The position numbers were made by a program, and so were the translations under genes. From assembly GCA_959347315.1 (NCBI GenBank), contig OY365809.1, positions 1,883,439 to 1,947,438 of the forward strand: a DNA stretch of 64,000 bases, read 5' to 3'. This DNA is from Bimastos eiseni. Taxonomy: Eukaryota > Annelida > Clitellata > Crassiclitellata > Lumbricidae. The notes under the pieces are model-generated. The model saw nothing but the letters and a program-made list of their open reading frames with translations. It ran no database searches and was not told the origin of the DNA. Each line of letters begins with the position of its first letter. Within the stretch, counting starts at the first letter, position 1. Below are positions 1 to 11,575 of the stretch, in pieces.

Positions 1-305
1 TTAGGTTGGAGACGGAGCTCTATGGGAAGTCCATTCCAGATCGTAGGTCCCACGACCGAGAAAGCCCGATTCTGCATTATGGAAGTGAGTGCAAAAAGGG
101 ACGATCAGGTCGTCATGAACTGCAGAGCGAAGTGGTCGTCGACCACTGATAGGCAGTGATAGGGCGACATGTCTAATGCAAATAAGCAGGCGAAGTATCG
201 CCTTTGTTTATTTTAAATGAGCCAAAATTAAGGCAGATGCCATAAATAAGATGCGCTGGGGTAGAGGCAATCAGTGCAGGATAACCCGCATGTACTCGCA
301 TACGT
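1..305 (-). mobile_element. L2-like LINE, reverse transcriptase C-terminal fragment
   Basis: Read on the minus strand, the translation gives LPLPQRILFMASALILAHL (the conserved HWLPV-type motif), then PLRSAVHDDLIVP and AFSVVGPTIWNGLPIELR, the signature tail of L2/CR1-clade reverse transcriptases. Stops and at least one frameshift break it. The fragment is cut by the window edge. Confidence 0.72.
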
Positions 306-571
306 TCACAATATGAATAGCTGTGGATAATGCATTATAAACAGCATATCTAATTAAAAGGTGTCTATTTTAAATTAGCTAATGATAATGTAGCGGTTTG
401 GTGGTCCCACCTTCTATATATATGCAGTGTACGCCCATTTACGGCTCTAGATGTTGCAAACGAACGACATCGTTAATCGTAACGGGTTTTTTTATTAGTT
501 TGCTAATACTGTTTTACTACATTGCACTAGGCAAGTAAGTACTTAGCCACCTAAAAATTATGGTCTTCAGA

Positions 572-608
<37 letters not shown>

Positions 609-1215
609 CCAATCCCATTACCTGCTTAACAGACCGTCAGCGGAGATAATTTTGTGTTTCAGTACCCCATGTGATAGCATTGAAAATCAAATCTGTTACA
701 ACGCTCCAAAAACTTACTTCATGAAGCACTTATTAAGGCGAATTCTAAGTCTACGCGTACAAACGTAGGCAAAATCTTGGTCGATGAACCAAGAAGACAA
801 ATGACGTTGTTGAATATTGACACGTTTGCAACTGCCACACTTTGTGGCCCAAGTAATAACACCGTAGGTAAACCTGGTTGAAAACATCTCTTTAAACACC
901 TCTAAGGTAATCTTAGCTCAAGCTATTTATTCCATATCCGTTGTTCCCAAACCCGGTTGTTTAAGAGGCTTGCTCCTCAAATTGGTGATTGAGAAATCAA
1001 TATGCTTATAGAATGTTCATAGAAATCGATTAAAGGGTGTGTAAACAGAGCGTCGAGTTAATTACTTTGCAGCGTGTCGTATGCGATTATTACTTCCCGA
1101 TACTTTAATTATCGCTGTGCAGTTTGGCTGTCTTTGTCAACACCAATGTATGATCACTATAATTAAAAGTACATATAAAATTGGTTAGTTTGTACGAAAA
1201 TGCATCATGATGTAG
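306..1215. other. No gene seen; AT microsatellite and repeat scraps
   Basis: A (TA)n run lies at about 571-607. The stretch 505-585 resembles 6340-6405 (AAGTAAG-A/C-TTTAGCCACC followed by TCTTCA-ATATTATATA). The motif GGTGTCTA sits at 360-367 and GGTGTGTAAACAGAGCG near 1035. The 61-codon minus frame at 714-899 has no support. Confidence 0.5.
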
Positions 1216-1283
1216 ATGATCTTCGTTGTCTCCCACTTTCACCAGGCTTTTAACTGGCACTACTAGCGAGTGGGCAGTGGTTG
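1216..1283 (+). repeat. Family A repeat, 3' half
   Basis: Keeps GATCTTCGTTGTCTCCCAC, CCAGGCTTT, ACTGGCACTAC and GCAGTGGTTG. The TTTAACGACACTGTGTG head is missing. The family is defined in the copy at 5932-6032. Confidence 0.55.
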
Positions 1284-1439
1284 AGGTATGACATAAGAAA
1301 TCGGCAGAATGGATTTTGGGAATACATTCAATATACGTACGGCAATATTGAGCTAGCTAGTCGGAATTCACTTGGAGGCTTGCAAGCAAATCTTTACAAA
1401 CCGAGTCGACCGGTAATAAGTGCCACAGTCGTCTCTTTA

Positions 1440-1740
1440 AAAAGGTGTACAGTTCTCGCATTCTTCATTTTAATGCGCGGAGCAAAATGTGAGTCGTACG
1501 ATGATTTAAATATCTGTTGATCCTATAAGCTAGACATTCATTTTATTCATTTTATACTATTTAAATATATGTATGACTTTAAGCACAGTATATGGTAAAT
1601 GTCAATATTAATTTACTTTCGCATACCTGATTCAGACTTTGAATAACGATAATTGTCTATGAGCGAAAGTATCCCAACACCTACTCAGGACCACACTGCT
1701 CTCTGTATATTTAAAGTGCGTTGTCTGATGCTAATCAGCG
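1440..1740 (+). repeat. Unit 1 of a three-copy direct repeat
   Basis: Shares AATGCG-GG-GCAAAATGT-AGTCG-ACGATGATTTAAA and a later TTGAATAACGATAATTGTC-like block with 2085-2345 and 2570-2855, in the same order and orientation. Confidence 0.55.
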
Positions 1741-1752
1741 AGTCACCAACTA

Positions 1753-1850
1753 AACCACTGCATGCACTCTGACAGTGTCAATCCCAAGCCAAGATAAGGG
1801 ATTAGGGCGACACTAATGATCTCTTTTATCACACAGTGTCGTCAAACTCT
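1753..1850 (-). repeat. Family A repeat, full length
   Basis: Reverse orientation: starts CCACTGCATGCACTCTGACAG and ends ACACAGTGTCGTCAAACT. It lies between units 1 and 2 of the local direct repeat. Confidence 0.7.
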
Positions 1851-2084
1851 GGATAAAATTGTCCATCAAGTAATCCCGAAAGGCAGAATTTAATAAAGAA
1901 ACAAATAGCAGTTAATTGTATTTTAATTATATGCATCAGATTCAATCAGTAGAATTAATTTACCAAATGTTTTCACAATCCGTATGGCAAACTTAGGTTA
2001 AATAATTTTCTCTTTTCAGTAATACTTAACGCGACGAGTCGACAATTAATGACTGCCGGTCTGGTAAAAAAAAGTGTCCAATGC

Positions 2085-2345
2085 TTTCACACATAGTTTT
2101 CATGCGTGGTGCAAAATATCAGTCGGACAATGATTTTATAATCTGTTTGACCTTTTAGCTACCATTTTTGTCATTTTATGCTGAGTAAATAAATGGTCAA
2201 ACCTTGAGCATAGCAGTGTGCATCCATTAATACTCACAGCTGTACTTGCTCCAAAAATTGAGTATTGATATTTGTCAGTGGGTGACAAACACCTTTTCTT
2301 GACCACTCTATATGTGTTATAAAGGCCAATGCTGCCTGACGTTAA
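2085..2345 (+). repeat. Unit 2 of a three-copy direct repeat
   Basis: Contains TGCGTGGTGCAAAATATCAG, CGGACAATGATTT and TTGAGTATTGATATTTGTCA, aligned with units 1 and 3. Confidence 0.55.
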
Positions 2346-2423
2346 TCACTGGCGTAGAAGCTATTGGAATGACGATTAATAGCGTCTATTTGAAGATATC
2401 AAAGACGCTTTGCGTTTATTGGC

Positions 2424-2530
2424 TAGTTGCAGTTTAACGACATTGTGTAACAACAAACATCCCTAGCATCGACCTCATCCTTTGTCCATTCTTGGGACTG
2501 GTACTGCTAAACTTAAAGCATGCAGTGGTG
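2424..2530 (+). repeat. Family A repeat, full length
   Basis: Begins GTTGCAGTTTAACGACATTG and ends TTGGGACTGGTACTGC...GCAGTGGTG. It sits between units 2 and 3 of the local direct repeat. Confidence 0.72.
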
Positions 2531-2569
2531 GTGTTTATTTTCCAGATAATATTCAATTTCTGATCGAAT

Positions 2570-2855
2570 ACGCCACAAGATCCAATCATTGTTTTTATAC
2601 GCTGAACAAAATGTCAATCGAACGATGTTTTAAAAATTTGTTTAGCTTTTCAGCTAGCCAATTATCTTTTTAATATTATGCTTTATAATTAAGCTCTCTA
2701 ACTTCAAGCTCCGCAAAGTGAACCATAATGTTCACATGATTAAAACTTTGAGTAGCGATCATTGTCTATTGGTGACAGCACACCAGAAAACACAAAATCC
2801 TCGATACCGAATATAACCTTACAGAGTTGACGCTCATAGTGCATATCAGACATCA
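2570..2855 (+). repeat. Unit 3 of a three-copy direct repeat
   Basis: Contains ACAAAATGTCAATCGAACGA and TTTGAGTAGCGATCATTGTC, matching units 1 and 2 at lower identity. Confidence 0.5.
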
Positions 2856-2859
2856 GCTT

Positions 2860-3261
2860 CATTTTATATGGCTTAAATTGAATTTAAGCATTTTAAAAGC
2901 TCCTGTATTAGCTGTTCAGAGGTGAAATATCAAATGTCTTCACTCTTCAAGCAGCGGATGGTTATTGGGCGATCACAGCCAAAATCTTAGAGCTTGTCGT
3001 ATGGGGAGGACCAGAAGGTAGGCGGAGAAAGACCTAAGGAGACAGTTACGCATCAACGCAAGGGTCTTGGAACGAATGCGTTGAGGCTCTGGGAACCAGT
3101 GAAGGAATTCACAAATAAAGGAAGAGATGTGACCAAATTTTGTAATTCCTTCCGATCAGATGTCCAAATTCTAATGCAGTACATTACTATTCAACTGTTA
3201 TTAGCTCAGAAGTGCACACACGCCTCGACGGCGTAACTGCAGTAATATTGCAGAGCCATAA
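2860..3261. other. No gene seen
   Basis: Mixed-composition sequence with an 80-codon open frame from 2994 (GTG start) that resembles no protein family I recognise and overlaps the repeat that follows. Confidence 0.35.
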
Positions 3262-3345
3262 TAGTGGACTTGCTCAACGTCGCTACACAGTAACTCCGTG
3301 TTACAGGCCGACCTGTCTAACCAATCGGCCACCGTGCCACACTAT
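3262..3345 (-). mobile_element. CORE-SINE-like copy, internally deleted
   Basis: The minus strand reads GTGTGGCACGGTGGCCGATTGGTTAGA (A-box region, 3319-3345), then GGAGTTACTGTG and GAGCAAGTCC. Compared with the copy at 12744 it lacks the B-box segment. Confidence 0.6.
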
Positions 3346-3789
3346 TGTACATATCGTAAATATTCACATGAAATTCTTGATGAATTCTTATTGGAATCAA
3401 CCCTAGCAGACAGAGTTTATGAAATTTGAATTAAGAATGTAGCGCGTGCAATCGCGATTTGCACGACAAAACTGTTAATAATTAATAAGCAAAGAGCAGT
3501 AAACTATGTTATACATAGGATGGCTTTACCTTTCTATCTGCATTGTGGTTTGGTTGTGCAGCAAGTTATTATGAAATCTTACCCATACAGTCAGATTGAT
3601 TTTCAGACACAATACGATCTCCTTAGCTGTCATTAGCAACCGCTTTCCGACGACTATGGTGATCCTTTTGGTACCAAAACGCCAACTGTCCGTAAGGAAT
3701 TCGGGCACACTCTGCCATGCCTTCTGTATATGGGAAGTTATGGCGATGCAGAGAAACAGCTACAGTCACTCTTGAACATTTTTGCGGAT

Positions 3790-3893
3790 CCATGAAATTT
3801 TCCGACTAGGATTCGAACCACCGAACCCAACAAATCACAATAAAGTAAATTAAAGTCGATGAAATACGCATGCTCTTCCACCAGAGTCTCCCA
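3790..3893 (-). repeat. tRNA-like sequence, probably SINE-derived
   Basis: The minus strand contains a perfect B box GGTTCGAATCC (3809-3819) and an A-box-like GGTGGAAGAGC about 60 nt upstream. The T-stem does not pair well, so a working tRNA gene is unlikely; a SINE head or tRNA pseudogene fits better. Confidence 0.35.
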
Positions 3894-4931
3894 AATTAGA
3901 TCTTGGTTAAATATTTGAATTTGCAATTGTGAACGAATTAAAAGAGACGATTAAATTGTTCAAAATGACAAGATCTCATTGAAATCTGTTGACCGATAGC
4001 ATTTCCTCGCTATTTATCGATGACGAGGACAGTCTTCGTGACGGGAACAAAAATAACCTGGGTAAAGCTAGGTTATCATGGTTTCTAAAATAAGACAATT
4101 ACTGTGGTTTCTGCATAGTATAAACAGTGATCGAAATTAAGCCTTAAACATCGTTGCTGATGTGATGAACAAAATAAGATGACGTAGGGGCCTATGCTAT
4201 AAAAAAAGAAGTCGCTTACTATATAAGAGACCTAATGCTATGTGAAGTGTTGTAGCATTGTGATATCTTTAAAACAGTGATTCTCAACCTTACCACATAC
4301 TGAACTCTTTCTTGGCACACCCAGGAACTGAGTCTATCACTCTCTGAGGTTATGGCACCTCAGGTTAAGAACCACATCACTTTGAAGTGGAATGACGCAT
4401 TAAGACAACGTTATCATAGTGTCTGCTATGCTATAGACCATAAAAATGCGTAGAAACTAATCGAGGACAATTAATCGTATCATAGCAACGCAAACGTCGC
4501 CTATTGTTTAGACAGTGTATTGTGATGCAATGTAATGTAACCAAACGGTTGAATAGCGCCACTCAATCCGCGGCGCTCTCAATGGGCGTTTGAGCTAAGG
4601 CCAGGGAACAGGAAAGTCTTAACACAACTCTGGGACAGAGAAAGGGACATTTTGAGGGAACAGGGAATAAATTCAAAGGTTTGGAAGTTAACTTTGGTTT
4701 TCAAGATAATAGATGTCCATGCTCTAAACACGTGAAGCGAACGCGGTGGGAATTTTAGCCATCAAGACTCCAATTAGTAGATTAGTAGGTTAATGTTATG
4801 GGAATAGGAATGATAAGCAACGATTAAATCATTAAACTTTCATTGGTCACCCATAGTCGGTTGAAATACGTTTATTCGATTTGAAACTAAACGTCTATTT
4901 TGGGCACTTCGGATTGGAACAATTGGGAGAG
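3894..4931. other. No gene seen
   Basis: About 1 kb of non-periodic sequence without a supported frame, LINE motif or family A copy. Confidence 0.4.
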
Positions 4932-5221
4932 CAGAGGCGTAACAAGGTTTGGAAAAGTGGGGGCATAATAAAAAAAATATTGCGCGAAGCGAAAAAAAAT
5001 TCTTGGCCATCCCACTTTTTGAATTTTGCACCCCAGAAATTTGAAAAATGGGGTGACACAAATTATCTTAACAAAAGTATTCAAAAATCAACTGGATAAA
5101 CATAAAAAGAGCCGATTTGGGGGGCACATAGGGCACTGAGCACTAAAACTGGGGGCTTTGCCCCCCCTGTTTCAAAACTGGGGGCCGGTGCACCTCTGCT
5201 CCTCCGCTTGTTACACCCCTG
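4932..5221 (+). mobile_element. hAT-like MITE, family M1 (290 bp)
   Basis: Terminal inverted repeats CAGAGGCGTAACAAGG (left) and CTTGTTACACCCCTG (right) bound the element, and GCGCGAAGCG lies inside. Flanks TGGGAGAG and CCAGAGAG agree at 5 of 8 bases, weakly consistent with an 8-bp target duplication. Related copies lie at 31167-31398 (reverse) and 34265-34394 (truncated). No transposase is present. Confidence 0.65.
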
Positions 5222-5300
5222 CCAGAGAGTGAATTACAGAGAAAAGAAAATCGTATGTCAAACCTTGCAAGGCGATTAACTGACGGATTTGCTTGTCATG

Positions 5301-5763
5301 TCATGTCACATCGTCATTGTCGCTTCGCGACGGTTGACTACATGAATGGGAAAGTGATGTCCAATGCTTTCTGTCTCTAACGATGTTCATTAAGCTTGTG
5401 CCTCTTAAACCAGTCCACGCCATGACATTGTCAATCCAGCAGATTCTGGGTCTTCCACGATTTCGGTTTCCTTCTACTATACCCAACATTACACTGTTCT
5501 CAATACTGTCTTTAGGCTGTCTCACGATGTGCCCGAAGTACCGCAGTTTTCAGGATTTGATGTGGCCCAACAGTCTGCAGTCAACTTTCGCCATTTGATA
5601 CACTTGTTTGGTTGTCACCATTGCTGTCCATGGAATTCTGAGCAGTTTCCTCATGCACTTGTTCTCAAATGCTTGTATGCGTTTCTCTTCTTCTTACTTT
5701 ATTGTCCACGCTTCACAACCATACGTTGCTACTGGCCAAGCCAAGGCCTTCATGAGTCACAGT
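5301..5763 (-). mobile_element. LINE reverse transcriptase C-terminal fragment
   Basis: Minus-strand translation gives PVATYGCEAWTIK, then an in-frame TAA, then EEEKRIQAFENKCMRKLLRI, a short gap, VRQPKDSIENSVMLGIVEG and RGRPRICWIDNV-AWTGL. This is the standard order at the end of many LINE ORF2 proteins. It is a dead, 5'-truncated copy that belongs to a different subfamily from the ones at 33 and 43 kb. Confidence 0.8.
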
Positions 5764-5842
5764 TGACGACAATTTAAAACATTTACAGTACAGTGCAAAG
5801 AAATTCATAGTACCCGAAATAAGCCATTAATAGTCTGAAATG
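5764..5842 (+). repeat. Family G repeat
   Basis: TTGACGACAATTTAAAACAT, TACAGTACAGTG and AAATTCATAG recur in the same order at 58110-58200. Confidence 0.55.
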
Positions 5843-5931
5843 GTCGTTGTTGGTAGTCACTTATATATACTTAGAACATTTTTTTAAAGGTGTGATAAAT
5901 TGCTGCAGATCTGAGAGTGGTGGTAGGTCTA

Positions 5932-6032
5932 GCTGCGGTTTAACGACACTGTGTGATAACATAGATCATTAGCGTCGCCCTCCTTCTTTATCCAGGCTTG
6001 GGACTGGCACTACTGAACTGCAAGCAGTGGTG
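5932..6032 (+). repeat. Family A repeat, near-consensus reference copy
   Basis: Family A is a ~100-bp interspersed repeat found about 26 times here, in both orientations. Its blocks in order are GTTTAACGACACTGTGTGAT, AACA-AGATCATTAGCGTCGC, CCTCCT-CTTTATCCAGGC, TTGGGACTGGCACTGCC and (G)AGTGC-AGCAGTGGTGG. In better-kept copies the end can fold into a GCACT-gccag-AGTGC hairpin. No coding capacity, tRNA boxes or long terminal repeats were seen, so it is a SINE- or MITE-like repeat of unknown class. Confidence 0.8.
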
Positions 6033-6339
6033 CTCTTTTCTACAGAAAAGCGACTTGAAGGTGTTTAAAACGGAGCCATTCGTTTCAATAACCTGAGATA
6101 TTTTGCTCCACACATCCCTTTCACAGGATGCCTCGTTCAGCAACGCACGTATAGCTGATGCCGTTGCGGTTACTCGAACATTAAAACTACATCTTTGCAC
6201 ATAGTCACAGCTTAAAGCTGCATAAAAATGTTTCAGAAAGACATTCAAGATGCACACTGTCATCTGCCTAAAATTTATTCATTTTCAGTTAGCTGTTGTG
6301 CGTTTGCCGGCCGTGTATTTTATAATTTTAGTTTTTACG

Positions 6340-6405
6340 TATTTACTAATACAAGTAAGCATTTAGCCACCTTTTAATTATTATCTTCATATTATATATA
6401 AAAGT
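6340..6405 (+). repeat. Repeat shared with 505-585
   Basis: TTACTAATACAAGTAAGCAT, TTAGCCACC and TCTTCATATTATATATA align with the earlier stretch; both end in AT dinucleotides. Confidence 0.45.
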
Positions 6406-6462
6406 AGTCTTCCGGTAAATTGTTAGTGCGTCAAAGTAAAAAAATATTGAGTGTGAAAACCT

Positions 6463-6560
6463 CTGCTGCTTGCAGTCCAGCAGTGCTAGTCCAAAGGTTA
6501 AAAAAGAAGGAGGGCGACGCTAATGATCTTCGCTATCACACAGTGTCGTTAAACTGCAAC
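6463..6560 (-). repeat. Family A repeat, slightly degraded 3' end
   Basis: AGGAGGGCGACGCTAATGAT and CACACAGTGTCGTTAAACTG are intact; the GGGACTGGCAC block is decayed. Confidence 0.72.
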
Positions 6561-6621
6561 TCTCCACCCAAATCGCATGTGTCTCAGAATGGAACGAATA
6601 GAAATCTAAGCAAGCAATGTT

Positions 6622-6660
6622 TGCATATATATATATAAATATATAAATATATATATATAG
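6622..6660. repeat. AT microsatellite
   Basis: ATAT runs interrupted by two AAATATATAAAT interruptions. Confidence 0.8.
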
Positions 6661-7198
6661 ACTTACGGTAAGTAACATTAGGTTGTTCAAAACACGTTAT
6701 AAAACAAATGATGTCAGCTTTTCAAGATAACAGGAAAATTAATATAGATATTTGCAATATATAATCTGATCTGCAAGTAAACATTAAACAGGGTGAGGTA
6801 TAATTAAATCTTAAATTTCCAAACAGAGCCGAAATATCCACAAAATAATCAGGAAGCAAGAATTTAAACCTAAAAGAGTCTGAAACGAGAAATGGAAACT
6901 CTGAGGCGATTAACAAAGAGTCTACGTACCTAAAGTAGAAAAAGAGCCAAGTGGCCAAATGTGGAGCAGATACAAGAATATTTCAATGGACGTCAACTGC
7001 CACATGAGCCTTGAGTTGTCGCTTGAGTTTTTAAAAGCAAAAAATAATCTCCAGTTAGAGAAATGCAAATATCGAACTGTTTCGCAACAAAATCAATTCT
7101 CGTCGCCCTCATTCTCCGGAAATTAGACACCTATAAATTGCTTCGTTCCGATATTATATAAGAGCCGTTTTCGCTTCATCAGCTGTAAGTACTTCCTC
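6661..7198. other. No gene seen
   Basis: The 78-codon minus frame at 6722-6958 is AT-rich and hydrophobic by composition only. Confidence 0.35.
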
Positions 7199-7257
7199 AC
7201 CTTCCTCCTTTATTCAGGCTTGGGACTGGCACTAGCCGGGTACAACCAGTGGCGCAG
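7199..7257 (+). repeat. Family A repeat, 3' half
   Basis: CCTCCTTTATTCAGGCTTGG, GACTGGCACTAG and CCAGTGGCG remain; the head is lost. Confidence 0.65.
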
Positions 7258-8389
7258 TTTCAATAAGTTGGCCACTAGTAGTTATTTTGAACAAAAATTC
7301 ATTATGATGGTGTCCGTAAAAGTTGTGATTATAATAGAATTGATGTACATTATAGATTGTGAGATCGGTGAGATTAACAGGTGTATGGCTGCTGTCGAGA
7401 ACTCTACAGTAAGTGGTTTGTGTTAATCGACGTTGTGTCGTTATACCGAACAGAACCTGTTTCTATACAATTGATATTCAACATCCAAATGTAAACCTCG
7501 ATACGTTAACGTCGATGTGTTTATGTAGTTTTTCCATCGCTATGGAGCAAATCACGTGTTTAAATTTGCTCAGATCCGCTTCTCGCTGATGCCATCGCAA
7601 TTTTTCAAACATTATGGACAAGACTTTTCCCATTGTTAATGTTTAATGAAGCGTGAATGCGCCTGAAATGCTATTTAGATGCACTGAACAAGTTAGCATT
7701 TAAACAGTGTGCACACCTTTGAAACACTTTCACTAAGATTTTAAGTAGCCATCTTGTCATTTACAATATAAGTGCTGTAATATGCCAAGCAAATTTCTGA
7801 CGACTGCAACGGCCTTTGTTGTCAAAAGCGGTCGTTAAACTCCCGGATCCATTCCATAGAATATAACAGAATAAAAATTCAAAACCGTCATTGACAATTC
7901 ATTACACAGCAAATTAACATTCATCTGTTTAAATATGACTAAATAATAAAGTAAATCATTTAACTAAAATAGGAGAAGATGGACAATATGAATTCCAAAG
8001 GGAATAATCCCCGCTTGGAAGGAACCCCTACTTTCAACGAATGACTTAATCGCTTTGGATGGCGGCTTATATTAAACGATTATCGAGTAAGTAATGTCTT
8101 AAGCCATTCATCAGATGGTTCAAAATAGATTAACAGTGTATCATTTGCGACAAGGTAACAATAAGAAATAAGCATAACTAATCTTATCTAGTGTAATCCT
8201 ACCACATCAAACAATTATTTATCGGAAGACTGAAAGTGAAAGGTTGTATAGAGCTGTCTCAAGTAAAATAGACAACTGTGTATTCGTAGGATTAACAAAG
8301 GCAGCAAGTGAGATTACTTAGACACATTTTTATATTGCAAGAAGTAAGAGTTAAAGATCTTATGAGGAAGAATTTAAGAGCATTTTTGA
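7258..8389. other. No gene seen
   Basis: Non-periodic AT-rich sequence with no recognisable repeat or coding motif. Confidence 0.4.
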
Positions 8390-8580
8390 ACAGATTTTAG
8401 TTAGGAGAGTTTCTAATTTCAGTAGGGAAAGCGTTCCAAACCAGCGGACCAGTGGCCTTGATAGGGAATTTCCTTGTGTTAGTTCTGGATACCAGAACTC
8501 GATAACCGGAGGAGCCTCTAGTGTCATGGGAATGAATTTCAGAGCCTAACGAAATATAGTTTTGGAGTTTTCTAGGTAGG
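8390..8580 (-). mobile_element. LINE reverse transcriptase extreme C-terminus
   Basis: The minus strand encodes SEIHSHDTRGSSGYRVLVSR and ATGPLVWNAFPTEIRNS without a stop over about 50 codons. GPLVWN-FP-EIR is the closing signature of CR1/L2/jockey-type reverse transcriptases. Only this terminal piece is present. Confidence 0.7.
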
Positions 8581-9003
8581 AGATGACTTTCAAAACGCTA
8601 CACGAAAACACGACTGGATCATGAAATGCAAATAAGAGAGAAGCGGATAATCGGATTTATCAGGGCAGGAATTATTTAATACACTCAGTATCATTTTGGA
8701 ATTGAAAGTCTGTTCTATGATAAGCACAGGGAATAAAACAGATGACAGTGGTTGAAAGTCAGTGACAGCTTATGCATCAAAGGCCGTTCACTTCGATTGC
8801 ACTGATCGAACCTATTAGGCGCAGCTTCACTGCCAAGTGGCTTTCTCAATTCCTTTACAGCCACGTCAGTTAACCGATAATTCAGATTTTCTGTTGGATG
8901 CAATTATATAATATAGTATAATTATATACCACTGGTTTGGTCCAGGTCCGGTATGATTGGCAGGTAGGAGACGCCGCCTCTGATATTCTGTCCGTAGATA
9001 ATC

Positions 9004-9100
9004 GATGGATGGATCCAGGGTTTAACGACAGCTTATGACAACAGATGCCGTTGCCGTCGACAAAAATTTGCTGGGCATATTACAGCACTTACAGCTAGCT
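9004..9100 (+). repeat. Family B repeat, full length
   Basis: Family B blocks in order: GATGGATGGATCCAG, GTTTAACGAC-GCTT-TGACA, ACA-A-GCCGTTGC-GTCGAC, AAATT-GCT-GGCATATTAC and AGCACTAACAGCT. Further copies lie at 52.99, 57.02 (split), 60.08, 60.95 and 62.36 kb. Family A also opens with TTTAACGAC, but the rest differs. Confidence 0.7.
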
Positions 9101-10865
9101 AGATAATCGAGACGTGTACCCTCGTCTTTAAATGACGTGGTGCTCATCGAAAACAGGTGTCGAAGCATCTCACTCGATCAAATCATTTGCAAAAACGAGA
9201 ACGATAAAAAGATGCGATAGAGTCGCCGTATAAAACTTTTATCATCATTGTCCGCATTATTAGATTTTCGGTGGACTCGATATTTCTCTTAGTCTCGTCC
9301 GTTGAAGTTTGTATCAGTCTTTCAGTGTCCTTCCAATAACAGTTAATTTCATCCTGATGTTTACTGTCATCGATTTCTATGAGTCGATGTCACACAAATT
9401 GAAAACCTCCCAAAATTATTTCCGCTCTAAAATTAACTCGACAGTTGTGTCGAAGCTAAATGACACGCCAGAGGAGACGGATGAAGTCGTGAACAATAAA
9501 GACACGTTTCTGATTCAAGAGTTTATTTGACGATTGAACTTATATATAGCAATGGAATTCCTGTTTTTAACGTGTCAAACTATGAGTCTCTTGCTTATTA
9601 ATTCAGCCATCAAAATCAATTTTATCCCTATTGTTGTCGCGATATTTGTAGCTCGTTGTTGCGTATGTTTCAATGTGATATTCGAGGTGTTCTTACTATT
9701 TATGTCCTCATGTCATTTACTTATTTCTTGCTTTTCTAAGACTGTCTGTACATTTCCAATGTCTTTCTGCTTGCCGTGATCCCTATGCGTGATTTAATTA
9801 ATAATTATTCATCTCATATTTTACCACTTGTATGTTTCTCTGTGCGCGTGTGTGTTCCAACCCAATTGTTCTGTTCAGGAACCTTCCGCCACTTCCATTC
9901 ATCTTTCGTTTGCGGCAGGGATTTTAACAAGATTGAAAATTGAATAAATATTGTGCTCCTTATTATATAACGTCGGATACACACTATTTCAGGTGTCCTG
10001 CATAAATTTTATTTATTCTGAAATTGGATACCGCCATTCATCCAACATCTTTTGCACACAAGTGCAAACGCCTGGACAGGTGTAATCTGCATGTGTAACG
10101 CCGAGCAATTTTGCGCGAAGAACTTCCTGGTTCATTGGTTGGGTCCTTTATTTGGTTTAGAGTGCCAGATATTTGGAAACTATTCCAACTCTCCAATATT
10201 GTGCTGAATCTTTTAATTCGTCCGTTTTGTTAAATACAAAATGCTCTTTTTTCAAGCAGCTGTTTTTAAGGAATTTGAGAATTAAAATTGTGAAGTGGTT
10301 AGCGACGAAGGAATGCCTAAAACTGTATACAAAGTTATTGAAACATATAGTTTCTAAATAAAACGATTAAAAGGTGTCTAAGCGAATCGGTAGTGGTGGA
10401 TTCAAATAGCTCTTTCTAACCTTGTGACCTTATTAGGCATCCTCTTTCGGGTGCCTCTCGTCGACCTCTTCGTTCTTTAGACCGATATGACCTCTTGGCA
10501 TGACCTCTTGGTATCTCGGACAAGCACGGCTTCTACCCAAAGCTTCTGTTGGTCCTTTGCTTTCGACTGATCTTCCCTCTCCCACGCACTCTTTGTTTTA
10601 TCTGGGGTGATACTGTTTCTGCCCGTGGTCTTAAGACTTCTCTCTTCCCGCGTGTCGTCAAATTGAACTTGCTAAGGCTTACTAGTACTTTCTAAAGAAA
10701 AATCGCATTGAAATGGTGCAAAACAGTCAAATCGACATCTCGAGTTAAACACTTTTAAATCGATTCCGTCCGAATTATATAAAATATTTTCGTTAACATG
10801 ATCAATTATGACAGCCCCATGGGGTTGTTTCAACTGATATTTAAATTATTGCCATCTGACGGCAG
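9101..10865. other. No gene seen
   Basis: Two consecutive open stretches (9309-9530, 9534-9779) show no known domain. The motif GGTGTCTAAGCGAA is at 10373. The 10430-10690 part is GC-richer, pyrimidine-rich and unassigned. Confidence 0.35.
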
Positions 10866-10930
10866 TCGTGAATAAGCTGGTGCCCTGCGTTTGGGCTTCG
10901 AGTGGCGCTTTAGAAGTCTGGAGATTGGCA
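10866..10930 (+). repeat. Family F repeat
   Basis: Blocks CGTGAATAAGCTGGTGCCCT, GCG-TTGGGCTTCGAGTGGCG and CTTTAGAAGTCTGGAGATT. Related copies lie at 11.8, 12.3, 13.5, 19.0, 30.3 and 45.7 kb; several pass directly into a microsatellite. Confidence 0.65.
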
Positions 10931-11097
10931 CTCGAATGCGAGACATACCACGAACCTTCCCAGATTCGACTTGACTGTAGTCTAAGATTGGAAGTGAGTG
11001 GATAAAGCCAGGGAGATGCAGAGTATGGTAGTAAAGCGCGGGTTGGGTGTTGCAGTGAGTACGGTGGGGTACTGTTGGCGATGGTTGGGTAGGACAT

Positions 11098-11575
11098 TTA
11101 ACTACTGGGTAGTAAATCGATATGTAGGTTATGGTTATGGGAAGGTACGGTAGGATAGGTTAAGTAGGGTAGTTCAGGGTATGATAGGCTAAGGTATGGC
11201 ATGGTAGGACAGGGCAGAGTAGGTTGCGTATGCTAGATTGGAGATTATGGTAGGCGAAGGAGGGCAGAATAGGGTAGGGTAGGTAGGGAATGGTAGGGTA
11301 GAGTAGGGTAGTGTTAGGTAGGGTTGGGTAGAGTTTGGTAGGATGATGTAATGTATTGTTGGATAGAGTAGCGTAGGGTAGGGCAGGGTAGAACATGGTA
11401 GACTATGGTAGAGTATGGTAGGATGATGTAGTGTATTTCTGGATAGAGTTGTGTATTACAGACTAGATTATGGTAGGGTATGGTTGCGTAGGTTGTGTAG
11501 AGTATAGTAGGGTGTGGCTTGGTAGGTAGGGTACTAAGGGTAGGATAGGGTTTAGCAGAGTGGAATAGATGTCCC
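11098..11575 (+). repeat. Degenerate GGTAG-rich minisatellite
   Basis: About 480 bp dominated by GGTA, GGGTA and GTAGG words (GGTAGGGTAG, GTATGGTAG). The complementary strand reads as Leu/Pro/Tyr-rich open frames, which are artefacts of the repeat. Confidence 0.8.

Noticed and set aside
3790..3893. Functional tRNA gene
   Set aside because: A good B box but poor T-stem pairing and too long between boxes; SINE-derived is likelier.
9309..9779. Two adjacent frames, possibly one broken gene
   Set aside because: No recognisable motif in either and AT-driven composition.
11098..11575. Interstitial telomere
   Set aside because: Units are GGTAG/GGGTA, not TTAGGG, and are irregular.
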